From Varroa destructor (Eukaryota > Arthropoda > Arachnida > Mesostigmata > Varroidae): a stretch of 64,000 nt of DNA. Position numbers and translations under genes: made by a program. The notes under the pieces are model-generated. The model made no database searches and was not told where the DNA came from. It was given only the letters and a program-made list of their open reading frames with translations. The DNA is taken from positions 29,527,565-29,591,564 of the forward strand of contig NW_019211454.1 of the NCBI RefSeq assembly GCF_002443255.2, written 5' to 3'. Shown here in pieces: positions 51,901 through 64,000 of the stretch (position 1 is the stretch's first letter; each line of letters begins with the position of its first letter).

Positions 51901-52965
51901 ACCCCCCTCGTTAAGAGTTCCCTTACTCTAGTGGTGCAATGAAGAGCGTTTAAAGCAATGAAGAACGACATGCACGCGAATGTACGCGGTCTCCTGGTAT
52001 TATATTACTAACGTACATAATTCAAAACTATTGGTAATCGAACCCTATACGTCGTCATAGTGAGTCCTTCGTTGCGCGGCACAGTAGTACTCGATCCAAG
52101 AATATTTCTCCAGAAATGTTTGATTGTTATCTTCAATACACGGTACTCACATGAACGACTAATATGACGTATCCTTTAGGAGTTGACATACTTAGTCAAG
52201 TTCGAATAATCGATACGAATGGCTCGCACTCAAAGGGTTCTCTCTACTTCTGTTCTGCCTCGAAGGAATTATGTAATCATGCGTACCAGTTCTGCTATGT
52301 TTTTGCTCAACTGATTTAACTTAGTGCCGGCAAGTTAGTTATTCGATCTTGTGGAAAGCAGTGAACCTTTCTTTGGAAAGTCTAACAAAAACATGCCAAC
52401 TTCCTTGTCGTCAGTGCAATAGATCTGTGTATGCGATCAGTCTGAGAGTCTTCGGACACAACTCAAAACTTCAACTATTAATTCAGATGTGAAATGGAGA
52501 TTCGGTGGCTAAAAAGTATGTTAGAAGAACAGGGCAGTGAAAAGAGAAAATATGACTGACATAGCGTATACTCACAATGTGCTCAACCTTTCGTCTAGTA
52601 GGTGAATAAGAAAATCGACTGCGGTATAGTCTACCACATTGGTTTTACGCGTCAAACACTTACGACTGGCAATGTATACGATGGCCTGCATGCGCAGCAA
52701 ACATTGAATACAAATAAAAACAAAATAGTGCTCGTATTTTACCGAAAACAATACTAAGAATAACTACGAAAAGAGAACTCAGGCTCAATTTCGAAATTAG
52801 TCTACTAGTTATAATGAGTGAACCTACAACCGAATACGTTTTCCCCATTAAAGTCAATAATTGTTCAATGGCTGATGTCACAGATTTTCGAACTTAAGTA
52901 ATACATGTGCAACACGTCATATAGAAAAACCTAATTGTCACATCGACGGCACACGATCGAATATC
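42953..52965. other. Long intergenic stretch with unassigned frames
   Basis: The + strand frame from 43853 is interrupted by one stop (TAA at 44141-44143) and then open again to about 44290, with coding-like composition (DAPKRDKEATLEYVARN after the stop). The - strand at 44961-45302 has 113 codons including CSYYHCDRRIFTSKYLRR, weakly like a worn zinc finger. The - strand at 45901-46200 is an AT-rich hydrophobic frame. None is recognised with confidence. The patch at 48.0-48.9 kb is GC-richer without a favoured frame. Confidence 0.35.
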
Positions 52966-52989
52966 ATATATATATATATATATATATAT
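52966..52989 (+). repeat. (AT)12 microsatellite
   Basis: Pure AT run in non-coding sequence. Confidence 0.9.
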
Positions 52990-55900
52990 TTGAGAAAACA
53001 ATATCATGTCGATGCTTTTAGCGGTTTCACTTTCGAGATTAACTTACAGCCGTCAATTCTCTTTGGATTAATGCAGAAATCTGATTCGTCTGTGGTTCGC
53101 TTTTTCCGTTACAAATGAATCCTTCATGCTTATAAGACGGAACCCTTAGAGACGTCTCAATATAAAGCAAAATTTTCTTTAGACCAACTACGATTGTATT
53201 GAATGGACTCAACAAAGCGGAGGCATCTATTATGAAATTTTCTTTCCCCAATTATATATATCGATACGTATACATACGATAATATGTAGTAATTTTTACA
53301 CTGATACGGTTAGTCAGTTCTTCAAACGCATAGTGTGCCAAAGGAGTGTGCTGTCCACAGTTGTCCGGTATCGCCGTTAGGCGTTCCATCAGACGACTGG
53401 CTCCAAACCCAAAACGAAGACAGCCTGTTTACTTATGCCCGGGTTTGAACCTAGACCTTAATCTGTTTTTAAACTTAGCAGCTACATACGTCACCCCCGA
53501 ATCTAGAATAGCAAGTAAGAAAGAGCTTTCTAAGAGTAAATAACAACTACCCAAGGCTATTAGCGCTATCAAAGGCAGCCGTCTGCAACCCATGCGCTGT
53601 ACTCATAGAGAAAAAGAGAAATATGAAGAGAAGGTTGCTTTTTCTCTTACGCTCGTGCCGCCGGTGGTGGACATGCTATGGCGCGCTCACCACGCATCAC
53701 TGCATACTTGTTAGCCAAAATTATTTTCTGAGTACTTCAAACAATTCTAGTGGTATATGTGCGCGTGCGAGAATTGCGTGAGTCGACTAAACTTTAAACT
53801 AAAAGTTACGCTACCGGTAACATTCGACGCTACCCTCAGCCATTACTAGGGTCTAGAAAGCCTTTCAGATGATACTTTCTTTGTGTCTGACTTTGAAGTG
53901 CAACGTTGCACTTTACATCTACTCTGTCATTTGTAGGGCAATTCGTAACCATGGTAGACGCCTTAGCAGGACCCACTTAAACTGTGTAAGAACAAAGCGA
54001 TTTTGCCTTGATATAAGCAGGCCAAATGTGTGTTATCGCATTATTTACTGACACGTCTGGAATTCATCATAAAAATTCAAGTTTTCTTTCCGGCATAACA
54101 GTTAAACTTCCATACTTTCGAGGAAGAGAGCAGCTCAAAGGTGATTGCACCGGATATGAGCAATGAAACTTACAATCAAGTTAAACATTCTTACTTTACT
54201 GTAAAGAACATAAAAGGCATGCATGCAGTTTCGCAAACACAGCAATTGAGCTAAGGTTTTGAGAAAAGACGAACAAAAGTCTAGTTCAATCTCAGAGACA
54301 CGATAAATATCACCACTGGCGCAGGAAGCGGGGACTGTTAGGAGAAGGTTTGGCAGAATCAGGAAGAACAGGTAAGAGTACTCAGAACCTCATGACATCT
54401 TTCAAACTCAAACGATCTCGGGCGCGAGCAGTTGTGGATGGAGGACAAACACAGATACGAAAAGATGATTCACTATCGAACCTACCTGTCCAACTCAAAT
54501 AGCAAATATCGGTTTGGAAAGTATAGCTGGGTGACTTGCATGGCTTGAATCCTATAGGTGTGTTTATAAAAGAAAAATGAAATAAGTTTAATTTTATAGT
54601 ATCATTTATTACCGAACCCACGGGATATGCGAAAGCATATGCCCTTACGTCAGATTCAAGTTTGCCATCATAAAGCTTGTACAACAGCCACAACGGGGAG
54701 GGCAAACAATCTAAGTACCTCGGTTTTATGCGTTTGATGTCGAATGGCTTCACTCTTTTTATGCGTGTGTTATATGCTAACATGCAGTTATGCCGTTCAT
54801 ATTAATACACCGGTCAATATCTCTAGACTAGATCAATTTCGGTTTTATTTTTGTCCGGCAACAAAGGAAGCAAGGTGAAATGTTAGGCGACAATAAAAAA
54901 ATCAAGGAAATTGATGTAGATGCAATAATTATTTAGCGCGCGAGTTATCTCTCTTAACCCACATCCTATGCGACTGTAATCTCAGATGTTCCCAGAATCT
55001 TCTGCTGCAAATAGCCTGAGCTAGAACTAAGCAACGCGCGAATAGCCCTTCTTAGCTTATTGACATCAGGGGCAGCATTAAAGAGAGCACATTCCTTCCT
55101 CTAATGGTCCTTTCGATAGGACGAATGCTCTTCCAGCCTTGTTAAGCACAGGCCTTGTTAAGTCATTACCCTGATGGTGTAGTCTACCTCAGATAGTAAG
55201 CGTAAGAAGCTGGAAGCAATATATTACACAAAACAAATGAGCTCCATGAAAGTCTGATCTAGATTAATTTATTAGTTAACATCTTAACTTTGTAAAACGG
55301 TATATGGCCATGTTCTTCGAGTCGTAATCGTCGGAATAAATATCAATCAAGTGGTCTAGTGAAGAGATCGAATCTTTCGTTTGAGCGATATCGTATTTTC
55401 GCATATGATCAACACCTATTATTGTTGTTATAGCTTTTCTAGGCTCTAGATTAAATAGTTACTTGGAAAATAAACGAATCAATGTGATACAGAACGTCAC
55501 ACATTGGCGACTTTACAATCGGTAAGTAGCATAACGCTCAGGTCGTTCTCGATAGGCATAACTTGAAGTGTTTGAGGAAGAACGTGACTGGCGTTGCGTT
55601 CAGCCGAAGTCGTGCGTACTGTCTTTTCGTTGAATTGATTTCTACAATGACGGTTACACGAATACTTCTGTTTTTATTCGTTTGCACATGCAGAAGTGAT
55701 CTGATTGAGAAGTGAGACACGTCACGCGGAATAGGAAGACGATATTCTGACGCATGCGACGTGTTTGGCTTACTACAAAGACAGATGGGCAAAGGAGAAT
55801 ACGCGAAATTTTATTTCTGAGAACAACGAGACGTGTGAGAAGACTGCCAGCTGGTTGAGAGTAGAAGTTCGTAGGTAATCTGTCAGCTCGATCTTTGTCT

Positions 55901-58900
55901 TGCAGTTGGCGATCGCCTATTACGAAACAAAAACAAACGCATTGCAGTTTCGGTGCTTCACCCGGCAGCTGCAGGCCTCGTTCCAGAAACTAAGGGCATT
56001 TAGGACAATTTGAATACGTGGATAACTTTTGTTCACTCAGGTTAATTAGAAAAAAATGCTTATACATGCTAGTGAACGGATACTCTAGGAATAGAAGAGC
56101 ATACAGAGTGTCACACGGCTCCGAAATGGGACAAAATACAGCACCCTTTTCATTTTTTAGTTATACTAGAGAACTATTATATTGTACGTGATCACTCTGC
56201 AGGCGGTGGTTGTTTTACGCAAGTGTCAATTTTAGCCCTTAGCGACACTTCTCCTTTTTTGCGCTCATTTATTGATAGAATGATGCGAGATATATCTAGC
56301 AAAATTTTGAAGTCCAGTTCTATAGCCATTGTTATCATCACAAACAATAGTGTCTCTCGAAGTCAGTTTGCATAGTTTTTCTTACTAAACTTATCAACAC
56401 ACGGTATTCTATATTGTAGGCCGGGCGAGCTTCGTTTCGTACCCGCCAAAACAGCCGTTCGACGTAATGCCGAATGGCTTGGCCGAAGTATCTGACGTAA
56501 ATCGATAAATGCATTGTAAATATGTCCTTTAAGTTTTTTGATTGGATGCAACTTATTACTAGAAACACCTATTTTAAGGCAAAATAAGAGAAGTGCCCTA
56601 TTAACGGTCTCGAAACCAAGCAGTCCTTCATTGCATTCAGACAAGCTGCTTATACTAATTTTATCTGACAGTACAGCTTTGACCAAACGCATATGAAGTG
56701 TAGACTGAGCTCGCTGAAGTGGAGGACCCAGAAGCCTGTCGCAGAACTTATTAAATAGCAGTGACCCTAGCACCAAGCATCGACTTGAGGAAAAATATTT
56801 TAGACGTTTGGCGTCAGTATCGTTGCGAACATGCTTTTGCATATGACCGCCGGAAGCGATTCAACGATACTAGAAATACTTGCTAAAATACTGTTCTTCA
56901 GAAAGCACAGCTTGTTGATAATTAAGGAAATATAATATAATAATGATAAAGCACAGAGATTGTGCTTAATGTTACCGCGACTCCTATTGACGACACGCTT
57001 ATTGGTCATTTGTCTTCCAATTACCGATTAAAGTTGCAAATAATTGAATAAATAGCGCCATTAAAAGCTTGAGCAGAGTAATTGCGGGCCTGGCACCACA
57101 GACGTTAAAAAACGTCTGTGCTGAGTTTTCTTCACAAGACGACGTATATTGAATGAATTTATCTAGTTTGCAAGTTGCTGCTTTTTGGTTGTGGTTAGCT
57201 TCGTCTTATACTATACTAAGAATCACTTTATGCCGCTAACTTGAAGTATCCCTAATGAAAACGCAGCGCGAAAAGGAATACCTATAGTAAGAATTACGTA
57301 AAATACGGCTCATAGCGCTATGTAACAATCTACTCGGTCCATCAAGACAAACATAATACTAAGTTCCAACTTCCGTGAATGAACCGCGTGGATCGTAGAA
57401 GATGGATGGTTTTACTTTGTAATCGACTCAAACTTTCGCCAGGTCGTCTGTTCATTTCTAAAATGCAGTGATAGCTTATGTCTGCATATATGTAGTTTTC
57501 TCCATATTGTATGTGATATGTTCTAGACAGAATCAATGATCTTATACGGTTATTTAAATGCTAAATGTTCGTAGCATTCAAATGTAATCTTCAATCTTCG
57601 GCGCAATCGACGAACGTGTACAAATATCTTTGTAGATACATGATAAAATTATTCGAAATACTGTAGAGAACTTTTGGTTGGGTGCATATATATTGTAAGA
57701 AGGGTTGTCAGTAAGAAAAGAGTTTATATTCCAGCTTATAACTCTTCATTTCTTCTAACGGGAGATTATTACTTTTTTTTTCTGCTCTAGTACGCTAGGT
57801 TATAATGAAGTGCCTTAATTTAATGACTTATGTTAGCCTAAGCTAAATCTCTGGTTAACGCCGGAAGCGCTGGAATCAGGTCGTGTATCCTTTTCTGCCC
57901 TTTAGAAAAAGATCAAAACTACAGACTTCGTAGTGACTAAGAAACGTAGAGCTTTCGTAGTGAGATAGTTTATCAGGATGTAAAGGATGCGTAGCGAGAA
58001 TAATAATATCTAATATCGTAAGTGAAGAAGTCGCAGATACTAGCGCTTAGAGGTGTGGTCGTCAACGATCACTGGATTTCGACAGTAACAAGAGACTTAC
58101 ATGAGCAACGCATTAAGCTAAAAACTTTTGTTGGATCTATCACCGGTCCGACGTCGATATTGGTCCTAGGCTTTGATAGGACGCTCCTATATCTTTCACA
58201 CTAAGACTGTCCGTTATCGGTGAAATCAGTTCGTACCTACTTAAATAATTGATATCAGGTCACATAGTGTACTCCTTGCTTTGGGACGCTGACTCGAAAA
58301 AAGATCACTAAATATCTGATAGGGCTTTTATTTGTGTAATATAACTATCAGTACACATATAAACAACAGGGCCGCTGTGATTATAGAATTATTATGGCAG
58401 ATGTTGTCCTTAATCTACTGTGGTAACTGATAATCACATTATTCTCCTATTAGACGTACTTATTAGTTAGGCAAGAAAGGTGATCCATTACGTAGGCATG
58501 AATAAAGGTGTTTGTCTTTAGCCTTTATGCTTTTAAGTTCTTCGGCGCGTTCATAGGCCATGTAGGTACACGTTCAAAACCCAAACGAAGAAATATAGGT
58601 TAAGAACAAACGCCTTGGAGCGTAACTATGTGAATTTACGTCGAATAAAAATTCATGGGTCAGTAAATTGTGCTCCCAAGCGTCTAAGCAAACATATTGA
58701 TTTAAACAACTATCGTAATTTGAAGTGGTTTATCCGTTCTTTTGTATTTCACCCTGTTTGTCCGTACATTCAGCTAAAATATTTTTTTTTTTTGTAGAAA
58801 ATAATGTAAAGTTAAAATCAAGAGCTTTGACCAATGCTAAGATAAGATACGCAAATGGCGATGGAAACGACTCTACTACTTGTGTGAAATAGAACTTTAC

Positions 58901-60320
58901 TCAGAAGGAAGTAAATACATTTTGGGAAGCGATACAACGATTTAGATTTCTACACAACAAAAACCTTATAAACTGCGTTCATATGTATTATGTTGGGAAG
59001 CGTCCGCAATTACAAGTTGTAGACTTGTACAACAAAAAAAAAAAAAACTCTCTTTTTTGCTCAACTTATGTAGACAATGGGCAAAATAACCTGTACTATA
59101 TACATCTAATAAAGTCTAAAGATATGGATAGCGTGGTTCTTAGACCCATGTGGGATACAGGAAGAGGATGCTGTGGAGTTGTTGACAAATGAGCGACAAG
59201 TACGACTAACCGACTATATCTCAGCCTTTCAATCAAACAGCTCCAAAGTCTAATGTATTTTAAAATTCTATCGTACGCTGCCTACCACTAAGTAAAAATT
59301 GGTTTTTCTGCCTTTACTAGTCAATATACTCGTTTTGTTGGTTTTAAAATAGCCACTATCTGTTTACTGACTCCCGTCTAATCGCAACAACGATTGACTC
59401 TTCAAAACCCATTCATGATTTAGAGCTTCTGGGTCAGAAAAATTGAAGACACTGTTTTACGCCGGTGTAACTTGGACGTATAATCATTGATTGAATTTTT
59501 TCATGTTATAGGAATAATTAGCTACCTTGTGTAAAATAAGTTCTGTGTATGCGAAGTGATGCGGGCTATTGTGCTCTGGTACACTGCTAAGTTTGTACAT
59601 AGAGAGGCATGAAGGAGGAGTGCCTTAACGTATAAAGCTGATGCAACAATCAGTGTAACAAAGGCAGATTTAAATTTATTATAGGACATTTTTGTGTTCA
59701 GAAAAAGTTAAGGATGGCTCCACACTTATTAACAGAAAATAGTAATAAATACCACATGCGTATCAGAAGCTCACAGATCAGTCGCTCAAGGTACGATTCG
59801 TTCGCACTGCAACGATAGAAAAATCATGGCATTATTTACTTACGGGCTCAAAAACGTTTTCGCTGGATACATATCGAAATCTAATATTATAAATTAGAAA
59901 AAAAAAAAACGCCACTATGCAAAGTAAGCAAAGTCGACGTTAAGACAGCTAGGTATATCTACTACGGTTAGGCTATTGATAACTGAAGCACTACGACAGA
60001 TAAACTTGCATTTGCTGGGTGACTCAATAATAATGTATTCGGATCTGCTTAATAACAGTCGTTATTAAGTCGTTAACAAATGATACTGGCTAGAGTCTAT
60101 ATAATAATAATGGCAGTAGTCAAAGCTTTATAGACTTCAAAAACAGTCTTATGTGGAGAGAATAATGAACCTGCAATGACAATCTGTATTGTTGTCAATG
60201 TACCGAAAGCTTCAAAGGTTCCGTGGACTTCATAGAAGTGGGATCAGCACGTTTATCTGTTCGTAAAGCACTTACATTTCTAACCTCACCTCGCTGTAAG
60301 CCTTTCTTCCCAGTTTTCAG
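52990..60320. other. Long intergenic stretch
   Basis: The longest frames (133 codons at 54382-54783 and 159 codons at 56363-56842, both - strand) have no recognised domain and fit chance expectation. A 10 bp-arm hairpin lies at 57097-57120 and a 9 bp-arm hairpin at 60048-60069. No other structure seen. Confidence 0.45.
57097..57120. repeat. Perfect hairpin, 10 bp arms, 4 base loop
   Basis: CACAGACGTT (57097-57106), loop AAAA, reverse complement at 57111-57120. Confidence 0.9.
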
Positions 60321-60446
60321 GATTTCGACGACAACAACACAAATCACCAAAATCGGTTCGTTAACGCTATTCTATCCGCAGAGGACATCTTGCGTAACTC
60401 CTACATTGCCTCAAAAAGGCACACTGAATGCGTTCGAGTATGTCTG
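60321..60446 (+). CDS. Candidate internal exon, function unknown
   Basis: A strong pyrimidine tract (CTTTCTTCCCAGTTTTCAG) ends at 60320 and a GTAGTT donor follows 60446. The 42 codons between are open in phase 0 (starting DFDDNNTNHQNRFVNAILSA and ending ECVRVCL) with polar, coding-like composition. A second frame is also open over the same bases, and no partner exon with matching phase was identified, although the GC-richer stretch at 60.55-60.83 kb has a 92-codon frame. Confidence 0.18.
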
Positions 60447-61982
60447 GTAGTTTCTGCGGTACAGGAAATACGGCTTTCTAGCAAGCTATTACCAAGGCTA
60501 ATTAGTTCTATCATTTTCCACCACCAGAGAAGTAGTTTATTAAAACGGCAAGTTGTTGGTCGGAAAGGGATCTTGGAATGATGACAGTCCACACTTAGAA
60601 GGTCTCGTAACTCAATGGTGTGATCAAGTTCTATGTATACATCCTAATGTCGCATGTAAACCAGACGCAGAGGTCGCGTCTGGGACGCGGAGCGGGACCC
60701 TTATTGTTACTTCCGATCCTGACGTTAGCTATCTCTATAGACGGACGCATGTAAAGGTGGTAGTACGAACTAGAACAAAGCCTTTGTTACTACTGCGTCA
60801 CGATAACTTTCACGACGAAAGACCGCCTTGACTTCTTTTGGACACGATTTAGGGATGATTTCACTGCAGCCCGAGAGCTTGTGCCACTGGTAATCGAACG
60901 AATCTTTTTACACTATAGTCGGGTGTTTCCCATCCACAGTCCGTCAAAAGAGCGTCATGGCTCCCTATGGATGGCTAATTACAGCAGTTCCTACGAACTA
61001 ATTTACAGTTAGGCAGGCCGAGTGCTATTCAGGCTAAGCAGCTACGGATCAAGCTAGAAATGGTCATTAAGCGTGTATTTCATTTTGGTTAGGTTAGGTT
61101 AGGCGCGCTGCATTCAGAATTATGTGGCCTGTATTAAAGAGCACACAACACAACAACGAAAACAGGCCAAGTTGAATCTTCATGCCACTACTAGCTACAT
61201 ATTATTGTTTTTCTTTATTCAGTTACACCGATTGTGTAGTATATATGCCATTCACGTACGTTGGACCAATGACTCGGATTTCTTCTAGCTAAAGCCACCG
61301 CACCGACTACGTTGTTTATAGATAATTGGATGTGTTAGATAATTGGACAGAAACATTGCGTAGTGATAAAACTTCGGACGATTTGCAGAAGTGAGGTTTA
61401 CGAAACTGCAAATTTTTTAAAGGATCGAAAAGGCTGTACTGGCAGTCATGTAACGGCATCGTGTTAACAATTTATTACAGCAGATAAATTAAGGAAGCAG
61501 AGTAATAAAAATAAGATGAATGCATTTGAAGAAGATACGGCTTTTATTGGCACTTTATGTACGTATGGTGTAGTGTGTATGTGAAGTTATAGAACGACCC
61601 AATCAACGATGTTCCAAGGGCACTACGATCACCAGATCTACCCGGGATTGGCGCTATTTGTTGAAACGAAACGTCCCCAGTTTCTACTAAACTGAAATAA
61701 ATTTAGTTTAGATATAGATAACTAATCTTATAGGCAGCTGTCTGGAGGATCTTCAAGCACCTTAGATCTGCAGTATATTAGGGTTTTTACGCTGCTTTAA
61801 ACGAACCTTTTTAAGATTATATTTTTAATGAAATCCGATAAAAAAAAAAAAAAAACAATGTATAGGTTCTACTTGATAGTACAGAATAAATAGATCGCTC
61901 TAATTAACGATTCTGACGAACACATGAACCTATATGCATACACATTAGTTGGTTTTTAAAGTTCGGTTTCCCTTTTCTCGTT
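60447..61982. other. Intergenic or intronic stretch
   Basis: Contains a 92-codon + strand frame at 60553-60831 in GC-richer sequence, without a recognised domain, and the TTAGG tract at 61087-61103. From 61.1 to 61.9 kb nothing is seen. Confidence 0.4.
61087..61103 (+). repeat. Short interstitial TTAGG (arthropod telomere unit) run
   Basis: Seventeen bases of GGTTAGGTTAGGTTAGG, a little over three units of the pentamer that caps chromosomes in many arthropods. So short a run may be chance or a relic of break repair. Confidence 0.8.
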
Positions 61983-62633
61983 ATGTTGAAGCGTTCCACG
62001 ACAGCTTTCCGCCGCCATAGACTTACTGGTATCGTTTTCTTCATGGGAATAACACTAATTACCACTTGTGCTCTAGGTGAGAGCCTTTAAAAACTTTCGA
62101 AACAATAGATTGTTCAATAAAATGGACTGGCAACTGGTCTGACTAATAGTCGGTTGTAAAAGAGAGCACCAAAAAAGGACACACAAGAACCTAAGGACAA
62201 TTCAATTAGGGTAGGTTCTACAAAACACATTTCGTTGAGATGGGAGTGAATATTTTGAACTATCAATAGCTGGTTTAATGAGTTCTAATAGTAAAAAAAC
62301 GAGCCTAATGATAAGGTGACAATAAAGGTGTTTCGAGATTTGTTTGGTTCTCAAATACTTGCGGCAATCAGATCCGATTTCCGACAGTAAAAGTGTGTCC
62401 TTAGACGAAATTCATTTTCTAAATATAATTACTAAATGGTTTCTGTCACATTAACGTGCGCATTGAAGAGACTGTGCAGGTAACAGTGTTTATCTAATTT
62501 TTACAAATCGATATCAACGCACGTTATCAGCTCGCCAAACGTCGATTATACGTAACTACAATTAGGGTCATGTTTATCGTTGGCTAACTTTCTTTTGTTA
62601 CTTTCAGTCCACTCCATTCGTACAGAATCTTAA
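61983..62633 (+). CDS. Candidate two-exon small secreted peptide
   Basis: ATG at 61983 opens MLKRSTTAFRRHRLTGIVFF and continues through MGITLITTCAL, a long basic n-region followed by a hydrophobic core as in a signal peptide. A GTGAGA donor follows 62076 in phase 1. The strong acceptor TTGTTACTTTCAG ends at 62607, and the phase-matched continuation VHSIRTES stops at TAA 62631-62633. The product would be 39 residues. The second exon is also open in phase 0, so another partner may exist. It could instead be an exon of a larger gene leading to the protease-like exon at 62843, but the frames do not join. Confidence 0.22.
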
Positions 62634-62842
62634 ATGCGAAAATCCAATGGTAAACATACTACGACTGCTGCTGACGACGCAATTAGTCAGAGTTTATTTC
62701 ATTTAGACATCTTTGTCTTTTGACCACTATTACGTCATATCTTGTTCGTACGTAAGCAGTAGCGTAGTTCCACCCGAGTGGAACGCTGCCGTGCAGTGGA
62801 TTAGCGTGCATCGACAACGAAGTGTACCAAGCTCAGGCAGCG

Positions 62843-62977
62843 ATGAGCGCCATTGCTGTTTTCATCTGGACAGCCTATTCCGTCTCTGCAGTCAATTGGG
62901 AACAAGGCGTATTTAATTGGACGAAAGGTGCGACCCAGGTAGAGGCTCACGAGTATCCATGGAAAGTGTCCATACAG
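62843..62977 (+). CDS. First coding exon of a secreted trypsin-fold protein (3' part outside window)
   Basis: ATG at 62843 gives MSAIAVFIWTAYSVSA, a compact signal peptide, then VNWEQGVFNWTKGATQVEAH and EYPWKVSIQ, ending in phase 0 at the donor GTACTT after 62977. The segment EYPWKVSIQ matches the E-x-P-W-x-V-S-I beta-strand near the N terminus of chymotrypsin-family domains, where an intron commonly falls. The usual activation sequence I-V-G-G is not present; W-T-K-G-A sits in that place, so it may be a non-catalytic homologue or a divergent zymogen. No exon with the G-G-S-L or A-A-H-C blocks is seen in the last 1 kb, so they must lie beyond the window. The frame upstream of the ATG is open to TAG at 62764-62766, so a longer start is possible. 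Confidence 0.42.
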
Positions 62978-64000
62978 GTACTTCAATCTTTATTCAACGC
63001 GTTTTTTTTTCTATTATTAATTACTGCTACTGATGAAGCTATTTGCCTATTTAACAGAAACATAGTTCGAGTGTACGATACAGAATTCGGTGAAAGACTC
63101 CAATTCATAGGTCTAGACGTCGATGTAAATCCGTCTAGGCAGTTGAAATCAGGCTTCCTGAACCTAGCGAATGAGGAGCCCGTTTCAAATTAATTTTGAT
63201 GTCCATTATACCACTGACTTGTTCTGCTGGTGTTTGCTTTTTGCTTCGTTCGTACGAATCATAAAGACAAAGTTCAGCCTTTACCTTTGGTACATTTCGG
63301 AATCGCGATTGCGCTTCTGAATCAATTGGTGTTTGTTTGAAAACAACTGGACGCTCATGATATTTGTTGTAATCTACATACAATAAAAAAATATCTTTAT
63401 TATAATACGTTATTGCTCTGCGAGAATCGTATACTATTAAAAAATAAGTTTAGTTTAGGCAGGCTACCGAACACTCGTTCCTCTTTATGTGCCTTCTTTA
63501 TTAAACATGGATGATTGCTTGTGCGTTGCGCTAAGAAAAGTTGCTACGTTATGGGACCTTGTTTCCGTGATCGCCGTTCAGATTTTAAAGCTCTGTTTCG
63601 TATTCTGCAGCAGTCCGAAGAATACATTGCAAACGTCCCACAGATCCCAACAAAGCTGCTTGACAAATTAGTAAGTGAGATGTATTCTATGGTCCCCAAA
63701 CCAGACGCTATCTGTTACCATCCAGAAATATGCGCTTGATGGTTTTTCGTCACTAGTGAACGCCCCGCCTCGAACGCGTTCATTTTAAACGCGGACTCCA
63801 TAATTCACCTATACACGTTGAGCGAATAGGCAACCGCGTTTGTCGTATTTGCTAAAAGTACGTAAGCCTGCAATGGCAGCTTTGATTTAGGACGGCTTTA
63901 ACAGCAGCTGCAAGAAAAACGCAATATAGTTCGAACGCACCTACTGGCAAAGGAACGTTTCCCTTTTTTAACTAAACAAAAACGTCTGCTAACCGCCACA
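62978..64000 (+). other. Probable first intron of the protease-like gene
   Basis: The exon's frame happens to stay open through this sequence to 63193, but without an acceptor in matching phase. A cysteine-containing + strand frame (63515-63739, SCYVMGPCFRDRRSDFKALF onward) with a strong internal GTAAGT at 63671 could be an exon of another gene. No family recognised. Confidence 0.35.

Noticed and set aside
54382..54783. 133-codon - strand ORF
   Set aside because: No recognised motif, and more than one frame of this length is expected by chance in the window.
55645..55716. Signal-peptide-like mini ORF MTVTRILLFLFVCTCRSD on the + strand
   Set aside because: Only about 22 codons, followed by a possible donor but no partner exon in phase; T-rich DNA makes such starts often.
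56363..56842. 159-codon - strand ORF
   Set aside because: Length is within what chance gives for this amount of AT-rich DNA; no domain recognised; an overlapping frame is open over part of the same bases.
62978..63193. Continuation of the protease-like frame beyond 62977
   Set aside because: The translation turns into hydrophobic, T-rich intron-like sequence after a usable donor and shows no protease blocks; best read as intron.

Overview
The window is nuclear DNA of a eukaryote, most likely an arthropod. Four things point there: genes split by GT-AG introns, a clear CD36-family gene with intron sizes of about 100 to 400 bp, CpG that looks undepleted by eye, and a short run of the arthropod telomere unit TTAGG. 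A chelicerate such as a mite would fit, but nothing seen here proves it. The sequence is AT-rich (roughly 40% GC by eye, not counted).

Gene content is low. The left 3.65 kb holds the 3' two thirds of a CD36/scavenger-receptor class B gene on the + strand (exons 1-51, 157-267, 581-679, 926-1186, 1566-1701, 1808-1993 and 2167 onward). Its 3' end appears to have two forms. Reading through gives a long 179-residue cytoplasmic tail that ends in S-T-L at 2924. Using a good donor at 2384/2385 joins, in phase, a 22-residue last exon at 3583-3651. Each form has its own AATAAA (3097 and 4191). The right end (62843-62977) holds the first coding exon of what looks like a secreted trypsin-fold protein; the rest lies outside the window.

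Between them, about 3.7 to 61.9 kb is mostly intergenic. It holds a decayed non-LTR retrotransposon reverse transcriptase (about 32650-33230, +), a possible Dscam-type immunoglobulin fragment (7840-8019, -), a possible zinc-finger relic (28788-29074, +), several TA microsatellites and a set of perfect 16 to 19 bp-arm hairpins. A few phase-compatible exon models (10072-10678, 14512-15211, 16888-17076, 18616-19609, 60321-60446, 61983-62633) and two small signal-peptide ORFs are given with low confidence.

Caution on ORFs: at about 6% stop codons per triplet, frames of 100 to 160 codons are expected by chance more than once in 64 kb read on both strands. Only the 246-codon frame of the CD36 gene clearly exceeds that. 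Every other call here rests on motifs and splice-site phase, not on length. I found no tRNA or rRNA gene, CRISPR array or operon.
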